Positions 1-8,003 are shown, counted from the stretch's first letter. The stretch is 15,222 nt of DNA from JAFDVL01 sp043736395 (GCA_043736395.1 JAYTCQ010000059.1:1-15222), one strand, 5' to 3'. Notes: generated from the letters alone by a model not told the origin. Program-made: numbers and translations.

Positions 1-1107
1 CCGCTCGCCGATTTGAATGATCTCGTGTTTGGGACGTGGGATATTTTTGAAGAAAACGCGTACGAAGCCGCGATGCACGCCGGAGTGCTTGAAAAAGAAT
101 TACTCGTCCAACTGAAGCCGCAGCTTTCCAAAATTAAACCGATGTCTGCGGTCTTCGATCAAAATTTCGTCAAGCGTTTAAGTGGTACGCACGTCAAGCA
201 TGGCAAAAATAAAATGGAGTTAGCCGAGCAATTAATGGATGACATTGCGGAATTCAAAAAGAAAAATAAATGCTCGCGCCTCGTGATGGTGTGGTGTGGT
301 TCCACTGAAGTTTTTATTAAAGAGCAACCTGTTCATAAAACTCTCGCCAGTTTTGAAAAGGCTTTGAGAGAAAATCATAAAGCGATTGCGCCTTCGATGG
401 TGTACGCCTACGCTGCGTTAAAATCGGGAGTTCCCTTTGCGAATGGCGCGCCGAATTTAACAGTAGACATTCCGGCATTGATGGATTTGGCCAATAAAAA
501 TGGGGTTCCGCTGTGTGGCAAAGATTTCAAGACCGGACAAACCTGGATGAAGACAATGCTGGCTCCGGGAATCAAAGCCAGAATGCTCGGATTACACGGG
601 TGGTATTCGACCAATATTTTAGGCAATCGCGACGGCGAAGTCCTCGACGATCCCGGCTCCTTCAAGACCAAAGAAGAATCCAAACTTTCCGTGCTGGAAT
701 ATATTTTGCAGCCCGACGTTTATCCTGAACTCTACGACAATTTTACGCACATGGTCAGGATTAATTATTACCCGCCGCGCGGCGACAACAAGGAAGGCTG
801 GGACAACATTGATATTTTTGGTTGGCTTGGTTACCCGATGCAAATCAAGATTGATTTCCTGTGTCGCGATTCGATCCTGGCGGCGCCGCTGGTTTTAGAT
901 TTAGCGTTATTTATGGATTTGGCGCAACGCACCGGAATGAAGGGAATTCAAGAGTGGTTATCGTTTTATTTCAAATCGCCAATGTGCGCGCCGAAGCTTT
1001 ATCCTGAACATGATTTATTCATTCAGTTGATGAAGCTCAAAAACACATTGCGACATCTGCGCGGTGAAGAACTCATCACGCATCTGGGATTGGAATATTA
1101 CGACTAA
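1..1107 (+). CDS. ino1: Inositol-3-phosphate synthase (MIPS), 5' end cut by window edge
   Basis: This enzyme converts glucose 6-phosphate to 1D-myo-inositol 3-phosphate with NAD, the first step towards inositol lipids and other inositol compounds; it is cytosolic. The frame is open from base 1, and the first residues (PLADLNDLVFGTWDIF) are internal family sequence, so the true start lies upstream and the TTG at 13 is not a start. Counting from base 1, family blocks include GKDFKTGQT near residue 173, LGNRDG near 207 and KTKEESK near 222, the last two forming the conserved lysine-bearing active-site region. The segment VRINYYPPRGDNKEGW is also typical of bacterial and archaeal forms. The gene ends with TAA and is followed by an intrinsic terminator, so it closes its transcription unit. 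Family assignment is firm; the missing N-terminus should hold the start of the NAD-binding domain. Confidence 0.93.
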   Translation, partial: PLADLNDLVFGTWDIFEENAYEAAMHAGVLEKELLVQLKPQLSKIKPMSAVFDQNFVKRLSGTHVKHGKNKMELAEQLMDDIAEFKKKNKCSRLVMVWCGSTEVFIKEQPVHKTLASFEKALRENHKAIAPSMVYAYAALKSGVPFANGAPNLTVDIPALMDLANKNGVPLCGKDFKTGQTWMKTMLAPGIKARMLGLHGWYSTNILGNRDGEVLDDPGSFKTKEESKLSVLEYILQPDVYPELYDNFTHMVRINYYPPRGDNKEGWDNIDIFGWLGYPMQIKIDFLCRDSILAAPLVLDLALFMDLAQRTGMKGIQEWLSFYFKSPMCAPKLYPEHDLFIQLMKLKNTLRHLRGEELITHLGLEYYD

Positions 1108-1154
1108 CAACGAGTCTCAATTGATCACCTCAGTTGAGTTGTTGATGTACTTTG

Positions 1155-1183
1155 GGGCAGGCATTTCGCCTGCCCATTTTTTG
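1155..1183 (+). terminator. Intrinsic terminator after the inositol-phosphate synthase gene
   Basis: A perfect 8-bp GC-rich stem (1155-1162 GGGCAGGC pairing with 1168-1175) has a 5-base loop and is followed by A and a run of six T at 1177-1182. It lies about 48 bases after the stop codon. Read on the minus strand the same hairpin has no T run after it, so it would be a poor terminator for the minus-strand gene ending at 1191. Confidence 0.88.
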
Positions 1184-1190
1184 TAGCGAT

Positions 1191-1586
1191 TTATTTTTTT
1201 ACAGATTTCTCTGACCATTTTGGATGGGCGGCGAATCTTTGCTGATTTGCTTCGTTGTCGAAGAAAACAAAGAGAGTGTTCTCTTCCAATAATTTTGCTG
1301 ATAAATGGTTTTGCAGAAAAATTATTCTTAAAGCTCCTTCTAAGGTCACATCTTCCAATTCAATTTCGTATCGCGGTTGATTTCGAAATGAGTCGTCAAA
1401 AACAATGTTGAGCTTAAGCTGTTTTGCCAAAGACTTAATAACCGTTTTCAACTCAACGTCCGCAAATAAAACTCGGCTGACTTTATTTTTTTCGGTTGTT
1501 TGCCCTTGCCCGGAATTAACAACGAACAATAATCCCAATGCTGTTGCTAAAAAAATATTCAAACAAGAACGTTCACGGTTACGCAT
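1191..1586 (-). CDS. Small exported protein with a single STN (secretin/TonB short N-terminal) domain
   Basis: A 131-residue protein. Residues 8-27 form a hydrophobic signal segment after a basic start (MRNRERS), with likely cleavage near GQG-Q at 28. Residues about 38-110 match the STN fold seen at the start of secretins such as PilQ and of TonB-dependent receptors: FADVELKTVIKSLAKQ, then NIVFDDS, then a VTLEGALRIIF helix and LFVFFDN. The protein stops just after the STN unit, so the secretin or receptor barrel that normally follows is absent and no such gene is adjacent. The ATG at 1586 has a strong ribosome site, AAGGAGG on the minus strand at 1603-1597, ten bases upstream. It is a single-gene unit divergent from the FNT channel. 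It could be an accessory periplasmic protein or a free-standing domain; its function is not known. Confidence 0.75.
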   Translation of the reverse strand: MRNRERSCLNIFLATALGLLFVVNSGQGQTTEKNKVSRVLFADVELKTVIKSLAKQLKLNIVFDDSFRNQPRYEIELEDVTLEGALRIIFLQNHLSAKLLEENTLFVFFDNEANQQRFAAHPKWSEKSVKK

Positions 1587-1780
1587 AAAATTGATTCCTC
1601 CTTGTGGCTGATGACTGTTATTTGACCAAAGAATTTACGGTCAGGCTTGACCACAATTTATCTCACGCCAGCCAGGTTGGAAGGGTTCAATTATTTTTTC
1701 TACGTGTAACGCAAAACCCTTACATAACTTTGGAAGCGGCGGTATATGATGGGTTTCAACTCCCCTTCGAGAAATTATGT
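1587..1780. other. Divergent intergenic region between the STN gene and the FNT channel
   Basis: This 194-base spacer must hold the promoters of both flanking genes. TTGACC occurs twice (1622 and 1647), and the second copy forms GGTCA-GGCT-TGACC (1639-1652), a short palindrome that might bind a regulator. I could not place a convincing -35/-10 pair for either gene. TATGAT at 1745-1750 is a fair -10 candidate for the channel gene but lacks a good -35. The plus-strand frame is open here from a GTG at 1604, but its 59 residues do not resemble the FNT family. Confidence 0.3.
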
Positions 1781-2608
1781 ATGCCGGAAATTTTTGGATT
1801 TGATGCTTTTGCTCCGAAAGAAATTGCCGAGCGCGTTGAAAATGTCGGCGTCGCGAAGGCTCGTTTGCCATTACTTGCGATGATTATGCTGGGCATCCTG
1901 GCGGGTGCCTTTATCGGTTTGGGCGCGCTTTTTTATGTCCTGGTAATTTCCGATTCAACGCTTGGGTTTGCGCTTGGTCGAGTGATTGGCGGTGTAGTAT
2001 TTTCGCTCGGATTAATCCTTGTTGTGGTAGCGGGCGCGGAACTCTTCACAGGTAATAATTTGTTAGCGATGGCGTGGGCTGATGGCAAAATTTCTACGAC
2101 GGAATTGCTGCGGAATTGGGGGATTGTTTGCAGCGCAAATTTTCTTGGCGCGGCGGGTTTGGCTTTGCTGGTTTTTCTCTCACGTCACGCCGAAATGAAC
2201 AACGGATTGGTCGCCGAACAATACTTGAAAATTGCCGCAGCAAAATGCGCGATGCCGTTTGCGACAGCTTTTTTCAAGGGCGTTCTGTGCAATGTACTGG
2301 TGTGTCTGGCGGTCTGGATGGCAATGGCAGGGCGTAGCATTGTGGACAAAGCGGTAGCCATTATTTTCCCGATTTCAGCTTTTGTCGCCGCCGGATTTGA
2401 GCATAGCATTGCGAATATGTACATCATCCCACTTGGTATGTTGTTGAAAGCCGCAGGCAATCATCCTGCGTATTCAGATGCGATTACGTGGAGCGGTTTT
2501 TTGCATAATCTGGTCGCTGTCGTGCTCGGTAATTTAACGGGCGGGAGTGTGTTAGTAGCTTTAGTGTATTTCGTGATTTATCGGCGCAACACACAAAATA
2601 TAAGTTAG
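1781..2608 (+). CDS. Formate/nitrite transporter (FNT) family channel
   Basis: A 275-residue inner-membrane protein of the FocA/NirC family, which moves small monovalent anions such as formate, nitrite or hydrosulfide, usually as pentamers. The family opening APKEIAERVENVGVAKARLP occupies residues 11-30, followed by six hydrophobic segments. The signature GAELFTGNNLLAMA (85-98) carries the conserved slit-region Thr90, and FFKGVLCNVLVCLAVW (164-179) and AAGFEHSIANMY (203-214) follow, the latter with the central His208 matching FocA His209. GNLTGGSVLVALVYF ends the last helix. I chose the ATG at 1781 because the family sequence begins there; the ribosome site is weak (GAGA just upstream). No formate lyase, nitrite reductase or sulfite reductase gene is nearby, so the substrate cannot be fixed. 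The gene converges on the NTF2-like gene with a 20-base gap and no visible terminator. Confidence 0.92.
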   Translation: MPEIFGFDAFAPKEIAERVENVGVAKARLPLLAMIMLGILAGAFIGLGALFYVLVISDSTLGFALGRVIGGVVFSLGLILVVVAGAELFTGNNLLAMAWADGKISTTELLRNWGIVCSANFLGAAGLALLVFLSRHAEMNNGLVAEQYLKIAAAKCAMPFATAFFKGVLCNVLVCLAVWMAMAGRSIVDKAVAIIFPISAFVAAGFEHSIANMYIIPLGMLLKAAGNHPAYSDAITWSGFLHNLVAVVLGNLTGGSVLVALVYFVIYRRNTQNIS

Positions 2609-2628
2609 AACGTTGATTCGTGATTCTG

Positions 2629-3123
2629 TTACTTGGTAACTTCAGCCTTCCTCATTTTTTCCTGATCTGAACAACCTTGCGGCTCCATCGTGGAAGAAAT
2701 GCTCGCGATTTTCCATCCGGCGTCGGAGCGGACGAGATGAAAAGAATTCACGCCACAATGCGGAATTTTTCCGTTGGAAAAGAAAACATAGCGTCCCCAA
2801 ACCATCGCCAAATCACCATAGATTTTCACTTCAGGCGCGTACATATCTTCACGAATCGGGCCACGATTTTCGGCGAAGTTTTTGGAAAATGCTTCGCCTG
2901 TGAAAACGCGCACTGTACTTTTCCCTTCTTTGTTTTTGATGATCGCCGTCAGCGTAGCTTCAGGTGTGAACAGCTCGGCAATCGCCGTAGGGTTATGATT
3001 CGCCATCTCCGCAAACATCGTATTCACAATTTGCATCGCAGCTTTTTCGTCGCCGGAATTTTGAGCGAAGGCGGCAGGAAAAAGAAGTAAGCAAAAAACA
3101 ACTAACACAAATATTTTTTTCAT
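2629..3123 (-). CDS. Exported SnoaL/NTF2-like (DUF4440-type) protein
   Basis: A 164-residue protein with a clear signal peptide (MKKIFVLVVFCLLLFPAAFA, cleavage after residue 20). The mature part has the alternating pattern of the cystatin-like SnoaL/NTF2 fold: a first helix DEKAAMQIVNTMFAEMANHN, then IAELFTPEATLTAI, a mid-strand LAMVWGRYVFF and a final HLVRSDAGWKIASIS. Members of this family range from enzymes to ligand-binding proteins, and no catalytic set can be identified here. A TTG at 3138 would add five residues before MKK, but MKK gives a normal signal peptide, so the ATG at 3123 is preferred. It lies 25 bases after the cytochrome-like gene and is the last gene of the six-gene minus-strand run. 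Both proteins would act outside the inner membrane, but no common role is evident. Confidence 0.75.
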   Translation of the reverse strand: MKKIFVLVVFCLLLFPAAFAQNSGDEKAAMQIVNTMFAEMANHNPTAIAELFTPEATLTAIIKNKEGKSTVRVFTGEAFSKNFAENRGPIREDMYAPEVKIYGDLAMVWGRYVFFSNGKIPHCGVNSFHLVRSDAGWKIASISSTMEPQGCSDQEKMRKAEVTK

Positions 3124-3148
3124 AAATGGTTTCCACAAGAGGGATTTA

Positions 3149-3565
3149 CTAATCTATGGGAATCACTACTTTGCAGGGCGTACACCCTTCAGTGCTTTTG
3201 CCTTTAGTGAAAAATGAATACAGGCAACAAAGTTCTTGTTTGCTAATTAGTCCTTTGTAGGACGGCATTTTTTCCCCTTGCCACTCTACTGCTTTTTTGA
3301 AATCAATGAAGGAATAATTTTCTGCCATTTTCAGCTGAAGTTCTTCCAAACGAATTCCGTAACTATCGCCATCAGCACCAGTAACATGACAAGTTGTGCA
3401 ATTTTTTTGTAAAAGAATTCTATTTGCATATTCCCAGTTTGGAGTTGGCGTCGGTGCAGGCTTTTGCGTTATAGCAGGTGTAGTAGCGACTTCTGTTTGT
3501 TGCTGAAGACAACCCACAAAAATAACGAAAACCAAAAATAAACAAATGATCCTCGTTATTTTCAT
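3149..3565 (-). CDS. Cytochrome c-like lipoprotein
   Basis: A 138-residue lipoprotein. Residues 1-18 form a signal helix ending in the lipobox FVGC (Cys19 lipidated), followed by a Pro/Thr-rich linker (about 23-43). The single heme motif CTTCH is at 56-60, and Met100 in GEKMPSYKG is placed as the sixth heme ligand, followed by the usual last helix of a class I cytochrome c. The protein should therefore be membrane-anchored on the outside of the inner membrane and carry electrons. Four extra cysteines occur after the Met ligand: Cys113-Cys114 and a terminal CTPC (128-131), unusual for this family. The ATG at 3565 is chosen over an upstream TTG (3583) because the signal peptide then begins MKITRII. 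It lies 28 bases downstream of the thiolase gene on the same strand, so read-through from the beta-oxidation genes is plausible. Confidence 0.8.
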   Translation of the reverse strand: MKITRIICLFLVFVIFVGCLQQQTEVATTPAITQKPAPTPTPNWEYANRILLQKNCTTCHVTGADGDSYGIRLEELQLKMAENYSFIDFKKAVEWQGEKMPSYKGLISKQELCCLYSFFTKGKSTEGCTPCKVVIPID

Positions 3566-3593
3566 AGATATTCCCAATTGCAAAAATCAACGC

Positions 3594-4808
3594 TTACATC
3601 AAATTCTCAAAAATTCCCGCCGCACCCATTCCGCCGCCCACGCACATCGTAACCATTCCGTATTTAGCTTTCGTGCGTTTCATTTCGTACAACAATGTCG
3701 CAGTCAGTTTGGCTCCTGTGCAGCCGAGCGGATGACCTAAGGCTAAGGCGCCACCGTTGACGTTGACGCGGTTGAGGTCAATGCCGAGCGTTTTAATTAC
3801 GGCGAGAGCTTGTACGCCGAAAGCTTCATTCAGTTCGATGACGCCGATGTCTTCGAGTTTTAATCCGGCAATTTTCAAGGCTTTCGGAATGGCTTCAACG
3901 GGGCCGATGCCCATCAATTCAGGAGCAACTCCGGCGGTCGCGTAGCAGATAAATCGAGCCATTGGTTTGATGCCCAAAGCTTCGGCACGTTCGCGTGACA
4001 TCACCAAAGCAGCGGCGGCTCCGTCGGACATCTGCGAAGAAGTTCCGGCGGTGACGGTGCCTTTGATATGGAAAACAGGTTTGAGATTTGCCAAGCTTTC
4101 GGCAGAAGTATCGCGGCGGACGCCTTCATCCGTATCGAAAATAAATTCTTTGGTTTTCAAACGATTGTCCGCCTTGAGCGCGTGATCGCTTGCCGCAGCG
4201 GCAAAATTTATTTCACGATTGATGACTTTGATCGGGACAATTTCTTCTTTGAATTTTCCGGCGTCAATCGCGGCAGCTGCGTTTTGATGTGAACGGACGG
4301 CGAAGGCTTCGGCTTCCGCACGAGTGATCCCGTACTTCAATGCAACGTTCTCGGCGGTCAATCCCATATTCAAATACACGTCAGGATAGACATCAGTCAG
4401 CGTTGGATTCGGCGAAAGATTATGCCCGCCCATCGGCAACATAGACATGGATTCCGCGCCGCCTCCAATTGCGATTTCAGCGGATCCGACCATAATGTGT
4501 TCTGCCGCCTGCGCGATAGCCTGTAGGCCTGACGAACAAAAACGATTGATCGTCAACGCCGAAGCCGAAGCGGGAAGTCCGCCAAGAAAAGCGATTTGCC
4601 GCGCCATATTTGCGCCCTGTTGTGCTTCTGGTGTGGCGCATCCGATGACTACGTCTTCGATGTCTTCGGGCTTTATTTCGGGCGTGCGAGCTAGTAATTC
4701 TTTGATGACGGCTCCGCATAAATCATCCGGGCGGGTGTCTTTGAGAATGCCACGTGGCGCTTTGCCGGCGGCGGTTCTGAGAGCGTTGACGATAACTGCT
4801 TCGCGCAT
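3594..4808 (-). CDS. fadA: Acetyl-CoA acyltransferase (thiolase), FadA type
   Basis: This enzyme cleaves 3-ketoacyl-CoA with CoA to give acetyl-CoA and a shortened acyl-CoA, the last step of beta-oxidation; it is cytosolic. The 404-residue length is normal for thiolases. The nucleophile is Cys91 in NRFCSSGLQA, NEAF is at 327-330, His359 is in GGALALGHPLGCTGAK and the second catalytic cysteine, Cys389, is in TMCVGGGMG. The C-terminal GGMGAAGIFE is typical. The ATG at 4808 has a good ribosome site (AAGGAG on the minus strand). It follows the fadN-like gene on the same strand with an 89-base spacer that carries a long inverted repeat. Adjacency to a hydroxyacyl-CoA dehydrogenase/hydratase and a FadR-like regulator argues for degradation rather than biosynthetic acetoacetyl-CoA formation. 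Confidence 0.94.
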   Translation of the reverse strand: MREAVIVNALRTAAGKAPRGILKDTRPDDLCGAVIKELLARTPEIKPEDIEDVVIGCATPEAQQGANMARQIAFLGGLPASASALTINRFCSSGLQAIAQAAEHIMVGSAEIAIGGGAESMSMLPMGGHNLSPNPTLTDVYPDVYLNMGLTAENVALKYGITRAEAEAFAVRSHQNAAAAIDAGKFKEEIVPIKVINREINFAAAASDHALKADNRLKTKEFIFDTDEGVRRDTSAESLANLKPVFHIKGTVTAGTSSQMSDGAAAALVMSRERAEALGIKPMARFICYATAGVAPELMGIGPVEAIPKALKIAGLKLEDIGVIELNEAFGVQALAVIKTLGIDLNRVNVNGGALALGHPLGCTGAKLTATLLYEMKRTKAKYGMVTMCVGGGMGAAGIFENLM

Positions 4809-4825
4809 TGTTTCTCCTTATGATC

Positions 4826-4898
4826 AAGTCAGTACCACCTGCGGTAGCGGGTGGGAGTGCGATGAGAATCCGCCCGCTACCGCAGGCGGTACTGACTT
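4826..4898. repeat. Long imperfect inverted repeat between fadN-like and fadA-like genes
   Basis: The left arm (4826-4854) and right arm (4870-4898) are 29 bases each, pair with only two mismatches, and enclose a 15-base loop. One mismatch can form a G-U pair in the minus-strand transcript. The core of each arm contains CTGCGGTAGCGGG or its complement. The repeat touches the fadN-like stop codon and ends before the fadA-like ribosome site, so in the mRNA a very stable hairpin would sit between the two cistrons. There is no T run on the downstream side, so it is not a standard terminator. The form resembles a REP/MITE-like dispersed palindrome, but copy number elsewhere cannot be judged from this window. 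Confidence 0.9.
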
Positions 4899-7288
4899 TA
4901 ATTTCGCAATGGTTTTCCGGTTTTCAGCATATATCCAATACGTTCTTGAGTCGCTTGTGTGCCAGCTAAACTGACAAAAGCTTCGCGTTCGATGTCGAGC
5001 AAATATTGTTCAGAAACTCGGGTCGCCCGCGTCAGATTTCCTCCGGCTAACACTTCGGCAATTTTCACCGCAATCAATCCATCGTGGTCGGAAATGTAGC
5101 CGCCGCGTTTCATCATGTGAACGCCCAGCTTGAATTTTGTAAGCGCCGGTTCGCCGAGTACCAGCACATCCTGACGCGGTTGCGGTTGGACGTAACCAGC
5201 GTTCGCGAGTGAAAGCACCGTCTGTTTAGCTTCTTCGATCAGGCGATCAGTGTTCATTACGATGCGGTCAATATCGCGCAGAATTCCCCAGTGTTTGGCT
5301 TCGGCAGCACTGGTCGAAACTTTGCCCATTGCAATCAATTCAAAACTTTGTTTGAGAATTTCAAATTGATCAAGCGCGGGTGTATCGGCTACGGCGTCGC
5401 TCGCGCGTAACGCCATTTCTTTCGTGCCGCCTCCGCCGGGCAATAATCCAACGCCGACCTCGACCATTCCGATGTAGGTTTCAGCGGCGGCAACTGCGCG
5501 ATCAGAATGCAATGTCATTTCGCATCCACCGCCGAGTGTCATTTGAAAGGGAGCAACAACGACGGGCTTCGGCGAATAGCGCAGGCTCATCGTCATATCC
5601 TGAAAGGCTTTGACTCCGGCTTCGACTTCGTCCCAGCGTCCGGCTTGGGCGCCGAGCAAGAGGTTATAAATATTGGCTCCGACGGTGAAATTTGCGCCTT
5701 GATTGCCCACGACTAAACCCACAAAATTTTTGCTGATTTCGCGAATTGATTCAGCGACCATCTGCACAATTTCAGGGCCGAGAGAATTCATTTTAGAATG
5801 AAATTCCAAACAGGCTACGCCACCGCCGAGGTCAATTAAACTGGCGTTTTCATTGCCTTTGATGACATTGTTGGAATCTTTCAAGGATTTCAAAATCGTC
5901 ACGCCGAGAGGGACGTTGACAGGTTTGTAAGCACCACTCGCAAAATCAAAAAATTGCTTCACGCCGTTTTCTGTTTTGTAAAAACTGGTGTGACCTGCGG
6001 TGACCATCGCTTCAATGTTGACGGGAAGCACTCGACCTTCGGCTTTGAATTTTGCAATGGAATCTTGCAAGCCAACAGCATCCCAGGATTCAAAAATTCC
6101 CATTTCATGTGCGAAGCCCCATTTCATCGCATTATCAATTTCGACAATGTTGTCAGCGATTTCAGGGATGCGGTTCGCGGCATAAATAAAGGCTTCAGAC
6201 ATTGTTCGCCAAATAAATTTTCCGGCGGAATCATCGCTGTTGACGAGAGCTTTCAGGCGTTCGGGCAGGCTATCAATTTTCTTGATTTTTGCAACAGATT
6301 CGAAATTCGCTTTTTGTTGCGGACGATATTCAAACGTGTTCAGATCAAGCGTCAAAATATCCTTGCCAACTTTTTTGTAAAAGCCACCTTTGGTTTTATC
6401 GCCGAGCATTTTGTTCTCAAACATTTTCGTCAGGAACGCAGGCGGCTTGAACGATTCGCGTTTTTCATCATTGGGCAATCCGGCGTAAAGCCCGTTCGCT
6501 ACGTGGTAAGCGACATCCAATCCGACGACATCAATGGTACGGAACGAAGCGCTTTTGGCATGACCGATTAAGGTGCCAGTTAGTTCATCAACTTCTTCAG
6601 TGGTCAGTCCCATTTCAACCATGACATTGATCGCATCAAGCATTGCGAAATTACCAATTCTATTGGCAACAAAGCCTGGTGTGTCTTTTGCGTAGACGAC
6701 GCCTTTGCCGAGCACACGATCAAAAAATCCTGCCATAAAGCAAGCGACTTCGGGCGAAGTTTCAGGTGTTGTGATGAGTTCCATCAAATGCAAATATCGC
6801 GGCGGATTAAAAAAATGCGTTCCCAAAAATCGTTGTCGAAATTGCTCGCTGCGGCCTTCGATTAAAAGCTTCATCGGAATGCCGGAAGTGTTGGAAGTGA
6901 TGATCGCTTCGGAATGAAGATACGGTTCGACGCGTTCATACAAAGATTTTTTAGGATCAAGTTTTTCAACGATGGCTTCGACAATCCAGTCACAATCTTT
7001 CAGCTTCGGCAAGTCATCTTCAAAGTTGCCGGTTGAAATTAATAACGCGGATTCAGGCGACATGAAGGCAGCGGGCTTCGCTTTTTTCGCGGCTTCAAGT
7101 CCTGCGTTCGGAATGCGATTGCGGACGATCGGTGATTCAAGCGTTAAGCCTTTAGCTGCTTCTTCCGGTGTTAATTCCTGCGGCGCAATGTCGAGTAACA
7201 GGCAAGGGATTCCTGCATTGGCAACGTGCGCGGCGATTTGCGCACCCATTACTCCTGCACCTAAAACGGCGGCTTTTCTAATTTGCAT
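4898..7288 (-). CDS. fadN: 3-hydroxyacyl-CoA dehydrogenase/enoyl-CoA hydratase, FadN type
   Basis: A 796-residue bifunctional beta-oxidation enzyme that hydrates trans-2-enoyl-CoA and oxidises the 3-hydroxyacyl-CoA with NAD. The order is dehydrogenase first, hydratase last, as in Bacillus FadN and opposite to E. coli FadB. The NAD-binding glycines are in GAGVMG (10-15), SNTSG is at 132-136, the catalytic His158 is in GTHFFNPPRY, and the second dehydrogenase domain runs from KDTPGFVANRI (201-211) to about 430. The hydratase domain (about 485-700) has both catalytic glutamates: Glu590 in GGGCE and Glu610 in EVGVGLLPGGGG. The ATG at 7288 has an AGGAG ribosome site. It follows the flavoprotein gene by 26 bases and precedes the thiolase gene, with which it should form the working enzyme pair. 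No acyl-CoA dehydrogenase is present in the window. Confidence 0.94.
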   Translation of the reverse strand: MQIRKAAVLGAGVMGAQIAAHVANAGIPCLLLDIAPQELTPEEAAKGLTLESPIVRNRIPNAGLEAAKKAKPAAFMSPESALLISTGNFEDDLPKLKDCDWIVEAIVEKLDPKKSLYERVEPYLHSEAIITSNTSGIPMKLLIEGRSEQFRQRFLGTHFFNPPRYLHLMELITTPETSPEVACFMAGFFDRVLGKGVVYAKDTPGFVANRIGNFAMLDAINVMVEMGLTTEEVDELTGTLIGHAKSASFRTIDVVGLDVAYHVANGLYAGLPNDEKRESFKPPAFLTKMFENKMLGDKTKGGFYKKVGKDILTLDLNTFEYRPQQKANFESVAKIKKIDSLPERLKALVNSDDSAGKFIWRTMSEAFIYAANRIPEIADNIVEIDNAMKWGFAHEMGIFESWDAVGLQDSIAKFKAEGRVLPVNIEAMVTAGHTSFYKTENGVKQFFDFASGAYKPVNVPLGVTILKSLKDSNNVIKGNENASLIDLGGGVACLEFHSKMNSLGPEIVQMVAESIREISKNFVGLVVGNQGANFTVGANIYNLLLGAQAGRWDEVEAGVKAFQDMTMSLRYSPKPVVVAPFQMTLGGGCEMTLHSDRAVAAAETYIGMVEVGVGLLPGGGGTKEMALRASDAVADTPALDQFEILKQSFELIAMGKVSTSAAEAKHWGILRDIDRIVMNTDRLIEEAKQTVLSLANAGYVQPQPRQDVLVLGEPALTKFKLGVHMMKRGGYISDHDGLIAVKIAEVLAGGNLTRATRVSEQYLLDIEREAFVSLAGTQATQERIGYMLKTGKPLRN

Positions 7289-7314
7289 GACGTTCTCCTA
7301 AAAAATATTTGAGT

Positions 7315-7986
7315 TCAGTAATTGGTAAGAATCTGGTCATCGCTCATCCCCAGTAAATTCAATTTTTCGCGTGACTGTTTCATCATGTCAGGTGATCCGC
7401 AAAGCAACGCGACCGACTTCGCTGAAGGAGTAATAATTTTTTCTAAAAAATGATGCACATAGCCTTTCTCACCTGGCCAATCTTCATCGGGACGACTGAC
7501 AATCGGTTGATAAAGAACTTCCTGCTTGCGCCATTCGTCATTAATTTCTGCCACAAAATACTGATCCGTATTTTGCCGAATTCCGTGGAGCACAGTCAAT
7601 TTTCCGTAGTCGCCGCGCGCGTGAAATATGTGCCTTAACGTTGAGCGCAGCGGTGCGATTCCTGTTCCCATGGCGAGAAATAACACATCCGCGCCGCGAT
7701 GCTCTTCCAGCGAAAAGCCAGTGCCAATTACATTTTCGAGCGTCAAAGAAGCTTCATCGTGATTAAAAAGTCCATACGCCAGAGTTGTTTCCTGCTCGTT
7801 GCGCCTGACCAAAAATTCACATTCCTCATCTTCCGGCGCAGAAGCAAAAGCCAGGTAAGATGATTTGTATCCATCCATTCCAAGCACTGCCACCTGCCCC
7901 GCCATAAAGTCAGGCTTTGGATGCAGGAAAAAACTCCATACATCTGGCGTGTGCTTGAAGATTTTTTTGATGGTTAATTTTTGCAT
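7315..7986 (-). CDS. Ferredoxin-reductase-like FAD/NAD(P)-binding flavoprotein
   Basis: A 223-residue protein of the ferredoxin-NADP reductase superfamily, consisting only of the flavin-binding barrel and the nucleotide-binding domain. No iron-sulfur domain is attached. The barrel has HPKPDFMAGQVAVL and, in place of the usual Arg-x-Tyr-Ser flavin motif, SSYLAFASAP (42-51). The nucleotide-binding part has GTGIAPLRS (107-115), LHGIRQ (133-138) and the C-terminal CGSPDM (196-201). It should pass electrons between NAD(P)H and a partner redox protein, which cannot be named. Its position, 45 bases after the TetR-type gene and 26 bases before the fadN-like gene, suggests a redox role linked to fatty-acid oxidation. 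I see no clear Shine-Dalgarno; translation may depend on coupling or on the hairpin repeat just upstream. Superfamily assignment is firm, the specific function is not. Confidence 0.82.
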   Translation of the reverse strand: MQKLTIKKIFKHTPDVWSFFLHPKPDFMAGQVAVLGMDGYKSSYLAFASAPEDEECEFLVRRNEQETTLAYGLFNHDEASLTLENVIGTGFSLEEHRGADVLFLAMGTGIAPLRSTLRHIFHARGDYGKLTVLHGIRQNTDQYFVAEINDEWRKQEVLYQPIVSRPDEDWPGEKGYVHHFLEKIITPSAKSVALLCGSPDMMKQSREKLNLLGMSDDQILTNY

Positions 7987-8003
7987 AAGAAAAATAAGAA
8001 GTA

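Noticed and set aside
1604..1780. N-terminal extension of the FNT channel from a GTG at 1604
   Set aside because: The 59 extra residues lack FNT similarity, and the family sequence begins at the ATG at 1781; the open frame is probably chance.
4826..4898. Intrinsic terminator between fadN-like and fadA-like genes
   Set aside because: The stem is strong, but no T run follows it on the minus strand, and the downstream gene has a good ribosome site and belongs to the same pathway.
4447..4974. 175-codon plus-strand frame over the thiolase gene
   Set aside because: It lies opposite the confident fadA-like gene, has no recognisable domain, and is a shadow of that coding sequence.
5954..6571. 205-codon plus-strand frame over the fadN-like gene
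   Set aside because: Antisense to a fully conserved enzyme, with no family resemblance and no separate ribosome site.
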